From positions 1 to 22,494 of the IMG/VR virus record IMGVR_UViG_3300007725_000030: a DNA stretch of 22,494 bases; one strand, written 5' to 3'. Under the pieces are notes generated by a model. It was not told the origin of the DNA. It saw only the letters and a program-made list of their open reading frames with translations, and ran no database searches. Source of the DNA: a virus. Both the position numbers and the translations under genes were made by a program. Position 1 is the first letter of the stretch, and each line of letters opens with the position of its first letter. Shown here in pieces: positions 7,588 to 15,324 of this stretch.

Positions 7588-9282
7588 TTAACCGCAATGG
7601 TATGTGCATGAAATCATCTTGCATTTAACACCATCAACCTCAAAACATCCATTTTCACCAACGGTTTCAGTTGTCCAATCTACATTAGTAGACGATTTGG
7701 CAACAGTAAAGTTAGCTAGGTAATCTTCTGTTTGTTTCATACCTTTGCCAGCTACGTTTGATGTACAAATAAAATCACCAATTTCGATATTACCGTTTTC
7801 TTCACAGACGTTGATCATACCTTCACCTATAGCATTGACACCTTTAGCCGCATAGTTAGATGAGGTAAGAGAATCTCTAAGTGACAACCACTCTCCACGA
7901 AGTTTGCGGGCGGCTGGGGTCGATGGGTGTACTTCTACAGTTGTATCTTCTTCAGTTAATTCAGCATATTGATTAAGAAATTCATCAATATCGGTTTTAA
8001 CATCGCCGTTATAAACACCGTAAGATGCTTTTGATTTAGCAACAGAAGATTTAACTACGTAAGGAATAGAGTTATTAACACCTAATCCAATAGTTTCGGT
8101 AATGCACACAATGTCTCCGACGTCAACAGATTCATTTGAAAACGTGTAGTGAGATCCAGTGAAAGGATATGTAGAACCGCCTAAGTAACTCTGTGAGTTT
8201 GTGTAGAAGCCGTATACTCCCTCACCTTGAACGCCTACCCATCCCTCGGATGAACCTACAACACCTGCGGCACCTACGCTTGAGCCTGACGCTGCTGATG
8301 CGATACCCGGTTGATTAGACTTAGTGACACCAACCGCAATACCTATTGAAGAAGCTGATTTTACATACATACCCGCTGTGTACGAGGTTCCTGAAGATTG
8401 GTTAATACCAAACAAACCTCTCCACTGCCCTGAGGATGAGTAACTGGTACCTGGCCAACTAACGCCTGTTGCACCACCAAGTTCAATTGTTCCGCCAACG
8501 TTTCCAGAAACATAGTTGAGACCTTCAGTAATATCAGTAAAGTTTACAGTAGAAGATCCAGAAATTGAATTAATAGTAGTGTCTATTTCATCAAACTTAG
8601 CCTGAACGTTTGTAGTAAGACCGTTAATATGCTGTAGTTCAGTTGCCTGAATACGAGAATCATATAGATCACCAATCCAGTTTAACTGAATTGCATTCAC
8701 ATTTGTTAAATCGGTGATACTAGACACGGTAATTGCAGCGCCACCAGTTGAAATGTTAGTAATAGCGGTATTAATCGTATTTAACTGCGATTGGATATTG
8801 CCAGACAAGCCATTCAAATAAGATATTTCAGTACCGTCTACATTAGAACGGTTAAAGTCGTTTGCGATAATTGAAAGCCAGTTAATTTGAGCAGCAGTTG
8901 CGGTTAAACCAAGAGAAGCCAATGTAACTGCATCACCGCCAACAGCGTTAGACAACGTATTAATCTGATTTTGAATATCAGAAGTTACATTAGCTAAGAA
9001 CGGAATTTTAGTCCTATATGTTGGCAATAGGTTCAAATCTGAAGTAGAACCTGTAAATCCGCTTAGAGTATCAACTTCTGCAGCAGTTGCTGTAACATCA
9101 GTCAAATCAGCAAATGTCGATACGCCACCGCCCGAAATAACAACATTCTGTAATTCGTCTTTTAATTCGTTTATTTCTGTTTTTAGTTGAGCAGGTGCTC
9201 TATTAATCGTTGTTTCATTTGCAATCTCACCGTTTTTCACTAGATAAGTTGATGCAAATTCTGTCGTCGTAGTAATTGCCAT
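7588..9282 (-). CDS. Tail fibre protein, paralogue of the 534-residue fibre, with CTYHCG C-terminal domain
   Basis: 564 residues. The N-terminal module (1-45) resembles the next two fibres. The shaft (about 55-245) has at least three repeats of a unit such as TATAAQINWL ... TEISYLNGLSGNIQSQL, the repeat seen in many marine phage fibres with E-L-x-x-L-N/D-G-x-T. A Gly/Ser-rich beta region follows (about 255-370). The C-terminal domain (374-564) matches the neighbour from FTGSHY to CKMISCTYHCG but carries a different insert of about 60 residues (about 425-482, Glu/Asp-rich then HPSTPAARKLRGEW). AAGGAT lies 9 nt before the ATG, and a perfect late box lies 25 nt upstream. The two fibres may form different parts of one fibre or alternative receptor-binding proteins. 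Confidence 0.8.
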   Translation of the reverse strand: MAITTTTEFASTYLVKNGEIANETTINRAPAQLKTEINELKDELQNVVISGGGVSTFADLTDVTATAAEVDTLSGFTGSTSDLNLLPTYRTKIPFLANVTSDIQNQINTLSNAVGGDAVTLASLGLTATAAQINWLSIIANDFNRSNVDGTEISYLNGLSGNIQSQLNTINTAITNISTGGAAITVSSITDLTNVNAIQLNWIGDLYDSRIQATELQHINGLTTNVQAKFDEIDTTINSISGSSTVNFTDITEGLNYVSGNVGGTIELGGATGVSWPGTSYSSSGQWRGLFGINQSSGTSYTAGMYVKSASSIGIAVGVTKSNQPGIASAASGSSVGAAGVVGSSEGWVGVQGEGVYGFYTNSQSYLGGSTYPFTGSHYTFSNESVDVGDIVCITETIGLGVNNSIPYVVKSSVAKSKASYGVYNGDVKTDIDEFLNQYAELTEEDTTVEVHPSTPAARKLRGEWLSLRDSLTSSNYAAKGVNAIGEGMINVCEENGNIEIGDFICTSNVAGKGMKQTEDYLANFTVAKSSTNVDWTTETVGENGCFEVDGVKCKMISCTYHCG

Positions 9283-9307
9283 TTATTTAATCCTTTTTAT
9301 ATGTATA

Positions 9308-9315
9308 TATTTATA
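9308..9315 (-). promoter_or_regulatory. T4-type late promoter for the 564-residue fibre gene
   Basis: A perfect TATAAATA on the minus strand, 25 nt before the ATG at 9282 and directly abutting the stop codon of the 182-residue gene at 9316. Confidence 0.75.
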
Positions 9316-9864
9316 TTAAAAGTTGATTGTCCAAACGATAACAATCGCGACTGAATCATCTTTAATCTTACCCTTAAACGTTTTCATACTAAATATTTCA
9401 TCGTCTGCATACAACGCAGCCTCTGTAAAGATTGCTATTCCTGCGTCGTTTGCTTCTGCGTAAGGTATTTCAAATTGGTATTGAATACTACTAGGAGTTA
9501 ATTGTGTAACTTGAGCAGATGAACCACCAGTAACTGATCTACCAATACCGCTGAATGCGTCAATACTGAAGGTAATTGGAAAATTATATTCTCCAGATTC
9601 TTCTGAAAAGAGTTGAGTTCTATCAGATACGAAACCTTCTTCCTCAGTTTTAGGAATTAGTATATTCCCAGGAATATGTCCCTGGGTGCCTAATACGAGT
9701 TTGTTGATGTACGTACCGTTCAACCCGGAAATCATCTTTCCAACAATACTAGACGCAGTATTCATGATCAAGTTTTTTTCTTCGTAATGGTCAATCACTT
9801 CACCATTTTTATTAAGGCACTTTAGCTCAAAATGTCCTCGAATTTTATTGAAATTATCTAACAT
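9316..9864 (-). CDS. Probable baseplate/tail structural protein, 182 residues, function not recognised
   Basis: The protein begins with a beta-type segment (IRGHFELKCLNKNGEVIDHY, then EEKNLIMN) and ends with FTEAALYADDEIFSMKTF ... VAIVIVWTINF. I have seen this start-and-end pattern in small proteins lying between wedge genes and fibres of myoviruses and prophages, but I cannot assign a defined role. The position between the gp7/gpI-like wedge gene and the fibres suggests a baseplate-fibre connector. No signal peptide or membrane segment is visible. GAAGGT lies 7 nt before the ATG, and a perfect late box lies 23 nt upstream. The connector role is inference only. Confidence 0.6.
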   Translation of the reverse strand: MLDNFNKIRGHFELKCLNKNGEVIDHYEEKNLIMNTASSIVGKMISGLNGTYINKLVLGTQGHIPGNILIPKTEEEGFVSDRTQLFSEESGEYNFPITFSIDAFSGIGRSVTGGSSAQVTQLTPSSIQYQFEIPYAEANDAGIAIFTEAALYADDEIFSMKTFKGKIKDDSVAIVIVWTINF

Positions 9865-9887
9865 ATGTTACCTTCTTAGTTTTTTAT

Positions 9888-9895
9888 TATTTATA
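9888..9895 (-). promoter_or_regulatory. T4-type late promoter for the 182-residue gene
   Basis: A perfect TATAAATA on the minus strand, 23 nt before the ATG at 9864. The TAA within the box is the stop codon of the upstream 369-residue gene (9893-9891), so one short sequence serves as both stop and promoter. Confidence 0.75.
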
Positions 9896-11000
9896 CCTGC
9901 TCAGTATCAATAACTGCGCCTTCTATATCGAGTCTGTATATTCTTGTTACGTCAGAAAGACCGCCAAAGTATTCTTTTTCAAGCCCCACGACTGAAATTC
10001 CTTCGCCAATAATTGTTTGGATGTCTCCAACAACAAATCCGTAGTATTCGGCCAAATCCATGTTAATCATGGCTTTAACTCGTAAAACATTGTCGTATTG
10101 ATAACTTTTTCTTAGATCATATTCAGTATTTAAATACACTTTACCAAAGTTATTGTAACTCTTAATGATTGTAGGTGCAACGTTTTCACCATTATCTTGT
10201 TTATAGAACAATGTCCCTAAAGACACGTTATAGTCTAAGAAAGTACCATCATCAAAATATATTTGATTAATTATGTAATTACCAGCAGTTTGTACTTTAA
10301 CATCGCTTATGATTTTAAAATCAAACGATTCTATAAGGTTATCCGTTGAATCATACACGTCCAAGTTTTTGTTAATGAACGAATAAGTGAATAAGAAATT
10401 GTCTTCAATTGGAACCGTTACTGTATTAATATATTCTGTTAATAAGAAGCCTAGCGGCTGAGCTATTGGAGCAACTACTGATTGGTATAATGTCTTATCA
10501 ACTGCACCTTTCAATGTAAAAGTATATTTTGGTGCTAATTCGTCTTCCAATAATTCAAAAAATGTTTCTTCATCATAGTTAGTACTATCAGTATTCTTTT
10601 TAACTATTGAATACATATAATTCAGTGCGTCAAAAGTACCTTTATTTTCTTTAAAGTTCTTTATAACTAAGTAGTCATCTTCTGACATGTTTTTAGTAAC
10701 ATCTTTTAAACGCTCTACATTAATGTATTTTTCACGCAGTTCTGGTGTGAAATCTTTAAAGCGATTATATAGTTGTTCATTTGAATCAACTTTATTTATG
10801 TTTTCGTACAAATCCTTTAAAAATATTTTAGCCAATTGAACACGTATTATATCGTTTTCTATTGTATAAAGCTTTTTAATATCTGTAGAAAGTTGCGAAT
10901 TTTCCTCTAATAAAGCGACAAAAATATCCATTGCGTCTTGCACAATTGGAATATTTTTGATGTTTTCAGGAGTAATTGCCTCAAATATAGATTTTAACAT
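9891..11000 (-). CDS. Baseplate wedge protein, gp7/tail-protein-I-like
   Basis: 369 residues. The N-terminal third is helical and charged. Residues 120-132 (KGTFDALNYMYSI) match the KGT-x-x-A-hydrophobic pattern of P2 gpI and the related part of T4 gp7. Residues about 159-190 (YTFTLKGAVDKTLYQS, then PLGFLL) fit the next helix region of that family, where a P-x-GF motif recurs. The rest is beta-rich and unrecognised. It follows the gp6-like gene directly, the order J then I in P2-like tails and gp6-gp7 in T4 wedges, so it probably pairs with gp6 in the inner wedge ring. AAGGAG is close to the ATG. T4 gp7 is much larger (about 1030 residues), so this would be a minimal version. Confidence 0.65.
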   Translation of the reverse strand: MLKSIFEAITPENIKNIPIVQDAMDIFVALLEENSQLSTDIKKLYTIENDIIRVQLAKIFLKDLYENINKVDSNEQLYNRFKDFTPELREKYINVERLKDVTKNMSEDDYLVIKNFKENKGTFDALNYMYSIVKKNTDSTNYDEETFFELLEDELAPKYTFTLKGAVDKTLYQSVVAPIAQPLGFLLTEYINTVTVPIEDNFLFTYSFINKNLDVYDSTDNLIESFDFKIISDVKVQTAGNYIINQIYFDDGTFLDYNVSLGTLFYKQDNGENVAPTIIKSYNNFGKVYLNTEYDLRKSYQYDNVLRVKAMINMDLAEYYGFVVGDIQTIIGEGISVVGLEKEYFGGLSDVTRIYRLDIEGAVIDTEQV

Positions 11001-11010
11001 GAATTACTCC

Positions 11011-13278
11011 TTATGAGAACGTTACTGTATTTAATCTTGGAATCACATTCTTAATAAATTTAATATTATTGCTAGGGTATGTCACATTAAACGTAAGCTT
11101 ATCAAATATATCCATGTTTAATGCATAACTTCCGCCAACCGAATATCTTAAATCACCACAAATAATACCATCAATTTGATAAGAAGTGCTATCCGCTAAA
11201 CGACTAAATACGTTTTTGTCTCGTTCGATAGATGTAATTATTTGTGAAACATCGCATGTAGAGTCATCAAATATATACTGGTTCTTAGTTATTGTAAGAT
11301 CCCTGACGGCAGGTTGGAATACTATTGGTTTGTAGTAACCGATATATTTATTTGGCTCACCAATCGTGAACCATCCAGACTCACCTGATTCGTTGAATCT
11401 ATTGAGTGAAGTATATGTATTTTCAACAGTGAATAAGTCAATGAAAATAAATTTCTGATATACTTTGTTGATAATATTATAACGACCGACCTGAGATCCA
11501 TCAACCAATATTGGGAACGACAATGTTTCTTCGTCTTTTGCATTAGGAGTTTCGACGAAGTTAACCGTTACATCCATATTAGTGAATGCGCCAATTTCTC
11601 CACCGGCTGATGCAAACTCAGCAGCATTAACTGTGTCGAGTTTTGGTAGATTTTCAATATTTAAACTGCCGTCTGCGTTATAAATGCTTAAATAGGGCAT
11701 TGCTAATGGAATATAACAATGTTTTACATTATACTTCGTGTCATAAATAGAGTAGTTTTCCTTATTAAAATGTTTTGAAGTAAATGTGATGCTATTCTTA
11801 ACATTTAATGTAATACCAGAAATATCATCAATGTTTTCTGCTAATGCGATACGCTTTAGTAGTGAACTTTCAAAATACTCTGAATCAAAACTTTCTAAAA
11901 CTCTTTCTTCGTTTATGCCGAGGAAGTAATTATTGATAATATCAAATAATTCTTGATTAACAGTTTCTCTAGGTGTAATTAGATTGTATTTTGAAATCTT
12001 AACGTCAACGTCAAAATCAAAATATAACGGGTGTCTATGTGTAAATCCTAAACCTTGAACGGAATATTTCTTAACATAATCGAAAACACCTTCAGACTGT
12101 GTTTCATCAGAACGTTTAATTAGATCATCTTCTAAATACCAGTTCGTTAGATCATATGGCTTATCTAGTTGCCATTTTGTCTTAAATGAATCTGATAAAA
12201 ATGATCTTTCTAGTGTGTTAGGCGTAAAGCTGAACCAAATTTCGCCAGGAATTTTATAATAGTCGTCGTTGGCGTCCCAAGCTGATACTGAAGCAACAGA
12301 CTGATGACGACCAGCGATTGATACATAGTCTGACTTAGTTACCGCTCGGTTTGCTGCGTTATGGAATAATGGCGCGTTATTTTTAATACTTGCTATTGAT
12401 TCTACATCCGCACCTTGAGTAATCAATTTAGTGCTATCTGGAACAATAGTAGCATTTAAAAGTGATTCACACGTAACGCTTGTACCTATACCAATAACAC
12501 CTGCAGTTCCGCTTGTCTGAAGAATATTCGCGTTAACTTGCGTACCGATCGGAAGTGTTTTTCCGACTTCACCAATTCGGAAGTAAATTCTTGGTGTACC
12601 GTAATCAATATTCTCTATTCTTAAGAATTGTTTTAGCGAATAAAGATCCATGTCCTTATCAAGCGAGAATGTTTCTGATTTAGTCCACAAGCTATTAATG
12701 ACTGCGCCAGCACTATTGACATAACGTGTGAATATTTCTATTCCGTTTTCTTCAATGTTAGTGAACGGAATATCAACGTATTCGCTCGGGTTTCCGTCGT
12801 CTTTAGCTGTAATAATTGTCGTTAAAGAAGGATCAGAAGAATAGGATGTAAATGTACCTTCTTTAATACGTATTGTTAATTTATCGCCGGGGTTGTAAAC
12901 GTTGTTGATTGTTTCGCCGACGTAATAATATGTTTTGTCGCCTGCCTTAAACTCTGCCCAACGTGGAAGATAAAAATCCCCGCCCAACATTTCTAACTCG
13001 ATGCTATAAACATACGAGATCTTCTGTGAAGGTTCATAACCTAAGACTCGTGCAGACTGAAGAACATTAGCTCTTCGTGTAGCTAGAGGTAGTAATGTTT
13101 CGTTAATGTTTACAGCTGTATTGACATTTAGCATTGATGTCAAATACGCCATCGATGTGATTAGCTGAGAGGTGTTTGAACCTTCAGCAATGTCATAGCC
13201 TTTTTCTTCGAATTTATTCTGTAATGCAGCGTATAAATCGTCAAAATTAAAAGGAACTGTTTCTACTATATTGGCCAT
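11011..13278 (-). CDS. gp6: Baseplate wedge protein gp6-like (baseplate J family)
   Basis: 755 residues, against 660 in T4. The N-terminal region has SNTSQLITSMAYLTSMLNVN and LPLATRRANVLQSARVLGYE (about 35-80), matching the T4 gp6 segment in which the chain crosses itself and reads A-NLRSSVVQAAQDNGY. The central J-type region contains TKSDYVSIAGRHQSVASVSA (about 317-336), equivalent to VTATDYDTFV in T4 gp6. In T4, gp6 dimers form the continuous inner ring whose dilation triggers sheath contraction. It sits between gp25 and the gp7/gpI-like gene, the conserved wedge order. A late box lies 23 nt upstream. The C-terminal 200 residues are beta-rich and longer than in T4. Confidence 0.88.
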   Translation of the reverse strand: MANIVETVPFNFDDLYAALQNKFEEKGYDIAEGSNTSQLITSMAYLTSMLNVNTAVNINETLLPLATRRANVLQSARVLGYEPSQKISYVYSIELEMLGGDFYLPRWAEFKAGDKTYYYVGETINNVYNPGDKLTIRIKEGTFTSYSSDPSLTTIITAKDDGNPSEYVDIPFTNIEENGIEIFTRYVNSAGAVINSLWTKSETFSLDKDMDLYSLKQFLRIENIDYGTPRIYFRIGEVGKTLPIGTQVNANILQTSGTAGVIGIGTSVTCESLLNATIVPDSTKLITQGADVESIASIKNNAPLFHNAANRAVTKSDYVSIAGRHQSVASVSAWDANDDYYKIPGEIWFSFTPNTLERSFLSDSFKTKWQLDKPYDLTNWYLEDDLIKRSDETQSEGVFDYVKKYSVQGLGFTHRHPLYFDFDVDVKISKYNLITPRETVNQELFDIINNYFLGINEERVLESFDSEYFESSLLKRIALAENIDDISGITLNVKNSITFTSKHFNKENYSIYDTKYNVKHCYIPLAMPYLSIYNADGSLNIENLPKLDTVNAAEFASAGGEIGAFTNMDVTVNFVETPNAKDEETLSFPILVDGSQVGRYNIINKVYQKFIFIDLFTVENTYTSLNRFNESGESGWFTIGEPNKYIGYYKPIVFQPAVRDLTITKNQYIFDDSTCDVSQIITSIERDKNVFSRLADSTSYQIDGIICGDLRYSVGGSYALNMDIFDKLTFNVTYPSNNIKFIKNVIPRLNTVTFS

Positions 13279-13301
13279 CTTATATCCTATATTTTTATTA
13301 G

Positions 13302-13309
13302 TATTTATA
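13302..13309 (-). promoter_or_regulatory. T4-type late promoter for gp6
   Basis: A perfect TATAAATA on the minus strand, 23 nt before the gp6 ATG at 13278 and 7 nt after the gp25 stop. Confidence 0.75.
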
Positions 13310-13315
13310 CACCAT

Positions 13316-13669
13316 TTATTGTGCTAAATTTATTGTTGCTGAATCGTTAATCACTAAGCCTTTATCTTTGTAGCTATAATTAATAGTAGCAATTACCTTA
13401 TTAAATTCTGGGACATCTTCTACAATTACATCTTCTATGTTAATTCTTGTTTCCCACTTTCGTAGCGCTTCCTTTATATAGCGTTTAGTGATATCAATAG
13501 TAATATGATCTAACGGAGAAAACGGGATTCTATAAAGATTTGAACCAAATGTAGGTTTCCCAGGCATTGAACCGATAGGCGTCAATAGAATATTTCTAAT
13601 CGCATTATTGATAGCCCTATCGTCTATTACAGTTTCTTCTGCATTTTTATAATCTGTATAAAGTGCCAT
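13316..13669 (-). CDS. gp25: Baseplate wedge protein gp25 (GPW/gp25 family)
   Basis: 117 residues (T4 gp25 has 132; family members are usually 100-140). AINNAIRNILLTPIGSMPGK (about 19-38) followed by PTFGSNLYRIPF matches the family core, with the typical I-x-N-I/L-L-L-T-x-x-G. The EPR-type motif appears as WETRI (about 92-96), with Thr in place of Pro. gp25 is the sheath-like wedge subunit that sets sheath polymerisation and binds gp6 and gp53 in the inner baseplate. It lies directly before gp6, as expected. A perfect late box lies 23 nt upstream. Confidence 0.93.
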   Translation of the reverse strand: MALYTDYKNAEETVIDDRAINNAIRNILLTPIGSMPGKPTFGSNLYRIPFSPLDHITIDITKRYIKEALRKWETRINIEDVIVEDVPEFNKVIATINYSYKDKGLVINDSATINLAQ

Positions 13670-13692
13670 GTTGTTTCCTCATATTTTATGAC

Positions 13693-13700
13693 TATTTATA
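13693..13700 (-). promoter_or_regulatory. T4-type late promoter for gp25
   Basis: A perfect TATAAATA on the minus strand, 23 nt before the gp25 ATG at 13669 and 4 nt after the PAAR gene stop. Confidence 0.75.
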
Positions 13701-13704
13701 AATG

Positions 13705-13995
13705 TTATCCTCCAGCAAAAACATTTGGAGAACCGGCGGCAACTGATGTACATCCAGAAAGAGCATCGCCAACTCTTCCAGAACCTTTACTATTAACGAA
13801 CACAGTTGAGGAACCTGAGGCGATTGGCGCAGAATGCGGAGGACATGGATCACCTGGCAATAAATGACTAGTATTAGAATCTCCTTGTCTTGACCACGCG
13901 ATACTGTTTACAAAAACGTTCGGAGAACCTGCGGCTCTTGTCATACCCGAACAATGTGGTACATCTGCGTCGCCAATTCTAGTTGCTGCTGGCAT
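13705..13995 (-). CDS. PAAR-repeat spike tip protein (gp5.4-like)
   Basis: 96 residues from the chosen start. Two PAAR-type halves are visible: AAGSPNVFVNS with W34-x-R-x-GD, and ASGSSTVFVNS with GRVGD, ending SVAAGSPNVFAGG. His14, His44, His54 and Cys82 are candidates for the zinc site expected in this cone-shaped protein, which caps the central spike and pierces the outer membrane. T4 gp5.4 has 97 residues. The ATG at 13995 is preferred over an in-frame one at 14034 because GGGAGA precedes it at good spacing and the PAAR fold starts at once. It overlaps the end of the 72-residue gene by 17 bp. It lies just downstream of the spike gene, its structural partner. Confidence 0.92.
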   Translation of the reverse strand: MPAATRIGDADVPHCSGMTRAAGSPNVFVNSIAWSRQGDSNTSHLLPGDPCPPHSAPIASGSSTVFVNSKGSGRVGDALSGCTSVAAGSPNVFAGG

Positions 13996-14197
13996 AACGT
14001 TTCTCCCTTTTCTGTAGTGCTTTAAAATAATCATTTAATCTATGAAGTTCCTCATGCTCTTCTGGAGTATGGGGACCTTCTTTATAGTCAAAATTACAAG
14101 TGATTAAATCATCAAATTCTTGCGGAACATCTTCATAATTATTATACGTATGAAGAGTCCCGTCAATAAGAACTTGGAAAGTTCCTGTTAATATCAT
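13979..14197 (-). CDS. Small acidic protein of unknown function between spike and PAAR genes
   Basis: 72 residues, not recognised. The N-terminal half looks beta-type (ILTGTFQVLIDGTLHTYNNY), and the C-terminal half is a charged helix (TPEEHEELHRLNDYFKALQK). No signal peptide, membrane segment or cysteine motif. AGGAT lies before the ATG; it starts 8 bp after the spike gene stop, and its end overlaps the PAAR start. The tight packing and a convincing ribosome site argue that it is real. It might assist spike or PAAR assembly, but that is a guess from location. Confidence 0.65.
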   Translation of the reverse strand: MILTGTFQVLIDGTLHTYNNYEDVPQEFDDLITCNFDYKEGPHTPEEHEELHRLNDYFKALQKREKRYASSN

Positions 14198-14205
14198 CTT
14201 AAATC

Positions 14206-15324
14206 CTATGGGTTCAAGTCAATACGTGGAGCAATATGAGTGTAATTACCGCCATTAGTATTAGTCTGTGTTCCACCGCTATTGATTGTTATATTTGATC
14301 CAATGTCAAATTGTTGGTTTTCACCTACTAACCATCGAACATTTTGTCCGACGTTCCATTGAACATCACCACCAACTTGCCATATAACGTTACCATCTAC
14401 TTTTAAATGAAGATCGCCTTCGATATGTTCTTGAAGATTTTGTTTAATATTTCTCTTAACGCTTTTGTTAATGATTTCTTCTATATTGTCTTCTATGTAT
14501 CTTTTAACACCTTTAGCGACATGTTCTTGAACATCGCTCATATGTATATAATGAGACTCGGCGTCAGTATTGACACTTTTTTGAACAAACGTACCGTCAG
14601 GCCTAATTTCAATATACGAGCCAGATGTATGATAAACCCTAACCCTTTCGTTGCCTTCCGTGTCATCCAAAGTAATAACATGACCAGAATGAGTTTCAAT
14701 TACATTACTATTTGGATATTCAGTACTATCATCCAGAGAATTTGGTTCAATCTGTGAAACATCAACTATAACTTCGCCGTTTATTCCGTGTCCAGTTACA
14801 GTTTGGTCATCTTTTATTTCTTCCTGAATATCAACATTGTCGTTAATAATTTTATGAATTGTGTCGGTTGAACTATAAACAGATTTTTCGACATCATAAT
14901 ATTTGTCGCCAAGCTTTTCATTTCTTGCTAATCTGTTTTGATCAGCTTCGTCGATACGCGAATCAAAAGGATAAACACCATCTTTATCGTTGAAACCAAG
15001 ACCGTCCTCGTACTTATCTCGCTCATTTACTTTCCCAATGATCGTACCCATAACAATTGGCATATTGGGATTACCGTGATTTAGTATGCACCATACCCAC
15101 GTGCCCTGTCTTAATACTGTCGAAATACCGACACCATTAATTAAACCAAAGTCAGTTCCACCCATAATCTCAGCCCAGGGTAACTGATCTGTTTGAATCC
15201 ATTCAAATTCTTCTTCAGAATTTTCGTTTTTGTCGGTATGTAAACCAAAGATTCTTACTTTGACTCTACCTAATTTTTCTGGATCGTTGTTATCTTCTAC
15301 TACTGCTCTATAAAATTCCATCAT
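14206..15324 (-). CDS. gp5: Central spike protein, gp5-like, without a lysozyme domain
   Basis: 372 residues. Residues 1-100 form the OB-fold expected of gp5/VgrG spikes: EFYRAVVEDNNDPEKLGRVK, LPWAEIM and PIVMGTI. After a linker, residues about 208-250 (HSGHVITLDDTEGNERVRVY, then GSYIEI) are the gp5/VgrG beta segment leading into the needle. Residues 309-348 contain five octads of the V-x-G-x-x-x-x-x type (VDGNVIWQ, VGGDVQWN, VGQNVRWL, VGENQQFD, IGSNITIN), the signature of the trimeric T4 gp5 beta-helix. T4 gp5 is 575 residues and has a lysozyme domain after the OB-fold; none is present here. Two ATGs are adjacent at the start, and the first overlaps the hub stop (ATGA). The PAAR tip is encoded two genes on. 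Confidence 0.88.
   Translation of the reverse strand: MMEFYRAVVEDNNDPEKLGRVKVRIFGLHTDKNENSEEEFEWIQTDQLPWAEIMGGTDFGLINGVGISTVLRQGTWVWCILNHGNPNMPIVMGTIIGKVNERDKYEDGLGFNDKDGVYPFDSRIDEADQNRLARNEKLGDKYYDVEKSVYSSTDTIHKIINDNVDIQEEIKDDQTVTGHGINGEVIVDVSQIEPNSLDDSTEYPNSNVIETHSGHVITLDDTEGNERVRVYHTSGSYIEIRPDGTFVQKSVNTDAESHYIHMSDVQEHVAKGVKRYIEDNIEEIINKSVKRNIKQNLQEHIEGDLHLKVDGNVIWQVGGDVQWNVGQNVRWLVGENQQFDIGSNITINSGGTQTNTNGGNYTHIAPRIDLNP

Noticed and set aside
9667-9686. CCCAGG/CCTGGG inverted repeat
   Set aside because: It lies in the middle of the 182-residue gene without a T-run; likely coincidental.
14407-14757. Plus-strand open frame of 116 codons opposite the spike gene
   Set aside because: Fully antisense to a well-supported gene, no convincing ribosome site, and low-complexity Phe/Ile/Met-rich translation.
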